From a bacterium (GTDB lineage Bacteria > UBA9089 > JASEGY01): DNA of 6,562 bases. Where the stretch lies: NCBI GenBank assembly GCA_030019105.1, contig JASEGY010000203.1, positions 1 to 6,562 on the forward strand, given 5' to 3'. The notes under the pieces were generated by a model that searched no databases, was not told where the DNA came from, and saw only the letters and a list, made by a program, of their open reading frames with translations. Both the position numbers and the translations under genes were made by a program. Shown piece by piece: positions 5,848 to 6,562 of this stretch (position 1 is its first letter; the number at the start of each line of letters is the position of its first letter).

Positions 5848-6009
5848 CTACTTTTCTTCTTCTTCAAAGATCCTGATCTCTAAGGGATCAAGAGAAACGA
5901 TCTCAATCTCTACCCCACAGTTCTCGCAGTCTATTATCTCTTCTTCCTCAGCGTCAACAGGGATTATTAGATTTTCATCGCATTCCGGACAACTAACCAC
6001 CATCTCCAT
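5848..6009 (-). CDS. Small LysW-like zinc-ribbon protein (53 aa)
   Basis: The protein begins MEMVVSCPECDENLIIPVD and ends LDPLEIRIFEEEEK. Two CxxC knuckles (Cys7/Cys10 and Cys28/Cys31) should bind one zinc. The pattern of CPEC, then acidic stretch, then DCENCGVEIEIVSLDPLE closely follows LysW, the amino-group carrier of the AAA lysine/arginine pathway. However, the conserved LysW C-terminus EDWGE, whose terminal Glu is the attachment point, is absent, so a carrier role is doubtful. AAGGAG at 6019-6024 sits nine nt before the first ATG (6009), favoured over the ATG two codons on. It starts 18 nt after the moaE stop, which implies one transcript. Its TAG stop lies in the target duplication of the MITE-like element, so the reading frame was preserved on insertion. 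Function is unknown; it is a LysW-family relative by sequence. Confidence 0.8.
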   Translation of the reverse strand: MEMVVSCPECDENLIIPVDAEEEEIIDCENCGVEIEIVSLDPLEIRIFEEEEK

Positions 6010-6027
6010 ATTGATTATCTCCTTTCT

Positions 6028-6408
6028 TTAGATAAACACCTCTCTCTTCTTAATAGTCTTCAGCTTCTTCAGGCGGTCGATAGTCCCGGCACAAGCCTCG
6101 AAGGCATCATGCCGGTTCTTCGCCGAGACGGCCGCCGCCAGGATTATCTCACCTACCGCTATTTGGCCCATGCGACGGATGATGAAGATGTCCTCAATAG
6201 CCCATTCACCCTTAATATCAGAGACGACATCTTCTAATTCCCTTATTGTCTCGGGACTTTCTTCGAACTCGATGTGAGATGTCTTTTTTTCATCCGAAGT
6301 ATCCTCTCTGACTATTCCATAATGGATAACTACCGAGCCGGACTTGCTTCGGTTAATCTTCTCCAATATTGAAGCTGGATCTATCGGTTTTCGGGTAATC
6401 TCAATCAT
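6028..6408 (-). CDS. moaE: Molybdopterin synthase catalytic subunit MoaE
   Basis: MoaE, with thiocarboxylated MoaD, converts cyclic pyranopterin monophosphate to molybdopterin in molybdenum/tungsten cofactor synthesis. The 126-aa protein shows the MoaE blocks: GIVRED with Arg34 (the GxVR motif), FIIRRMGQIAVGE at 75-87, the RHDAFEA block at 99-105, and the C-terminal LKKLKTIKKRE, in which Lys114 and Lys121 align with the two catalytic lysines of E. coli MoaE (119 and 126). It ends soon after, without the ~25-residue tail common in proteobacterial MoaE, so it is a compact form. Start ATG at 6408 is preceded by GAGAGGG (6414-6420). No moaD is visible in the window. It is first in a minus-strand transcript with the zinc-ribbon gene. 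The match is convincing; a MoaE-domain protein of different role cannot be excluded. Confidence 0.85.
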   Translation of the reverse strand: MIEITRKPIDPASILEKINRSKSGSVVIHYGIVREDTSDEKKTSHIEFEESPETIRELEDVVSDIKGEWAIEDIFIIRRMGQIAVGEIILAAAVSAKNRHDAFEACAGTIDRLKKLKTIKKREVFI

Positions 6409-6445
6409 ATTTTCCCTCTCCGGTTTATAGTTTATTACTATTCTA

Positions 6446-6475
6446 CATATACCACAATAAGCCTAATTATGTCAA
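6446..6475 (-). promoter_or_regulatory. Sigma-70-type promoter of the moaE transcript
   Basis: On the minus strand a perfect -35 TTGACA (6475-6470) is followed by 18 bp and a -10 TATATG (6451-6446) preceded by TGG, an extended -10. Initiation near 6439 would give a leader of about 30 nt before the moaE ATG. I see no riboswitch-like structure in so short a leader. Confidence 0.65.
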
Positions 6476-6562
6476 GCTAAAAGTTCACCTGGGCAGTATA
6501 GACTGCAGGAGACCGTTTTGAAATTGGGACTTTTATGATTTATGCTTGATTTTACTGGGCTT
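6476..6562. other. Non-coding end of window with a small hairpin
   Basis: No open frame of note is present on either strand. GCAGT-ATAG-ACTGC at 6493-6506 is a perfect 5-bp stem with a 4-nt loop, upstream of the moaE promoter. It is too short to assign and could be an operator or chance. Confidence 0.35.

Overview
The window looks like a chromosomal contig from an uncultivated, probably anaerobic bacterium of moderate GC. The evidence for this is indirect: bacterial Shine-Dalgarno sites precede most genes, the gene set is bacterial (biotin carboxylase, MoaE, an NlpC/P60 peptidase with an SH3-like segment), and intergenic gaps are filled with short tandem heptamers in inverted pairs. I cannot name a phylum from the sequence.

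Plus strand, left to right. A 24-codon open frame enters from the left edge and stops at 77, possibly the tail of an upstream gene. It runs straight into the ribosome binding site of a two-gene module at 91-2009: an SMC/ABC-like AAA ATPase overlapping an HNH nuclease through ATGA. This architecture matches the Septu anti-phage system (PtuA-PtuB), which also occurs as the effector pair of retron Ec78-type systems. After a 52-bp gap comes biotin carboxylase (accC, 2062-3405), with no accB in view. A heptamer-rich inverted repeat separates it from a coiled-coil protein with a C-terminal PD-(D/E)XK-like core (3526-4485), whose coiled coil contains four nearly identical 33-bp repeats.

Positions 4486-4782 lie between convergent genes. 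They hold a 21-bp perfect inverted repeat, a short peptide-like frame that may be a gene remnant, and CTTAC pentamer arrays. I see no convincing rho-independent terminator here.

Minus strand, in transcription order. A good extended -10 promoter (6446-6475) leads into moaE (6408-6028). An 18-nt gap follows, then a 53-aa LysW-like double-CxxC zinc ribbon too small for a usual ORF cutoff (6009-5848), then an NlpC/P60 peptidase (to 4783). Between the last two lies a 150-bp palindromic element at 5698-5847. It has 15-bp perfect terminal inverted repeats and an 8-bp flanking direct repeat, CTACTTTT, and looks like a MITE-like insertion. Removing the element and one repeat copy restores AAAAGTAGGAGG, in which the zinc-ribbon stop codon abuts and overlaps the peptidase Shine-Dalgarno. 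The three genes were therefore probably a tight operon before insertion.

The peptidase reading frame continues upstream of the first conventional start (GTG at 5604) to a consensus AGGAGG. The only codon at correct spacing is ATT, which suggests a rare AUU start or a recent loss of ATG.

Most notable items: the Septu-like module and its possible third partner, the MITE-like element with a reconstructable empty site, the probable AUU start, and the three inverted heptamer arrays that share a design but not a sequence. No clearly undescribed defence system can be claimed from sequence alone.
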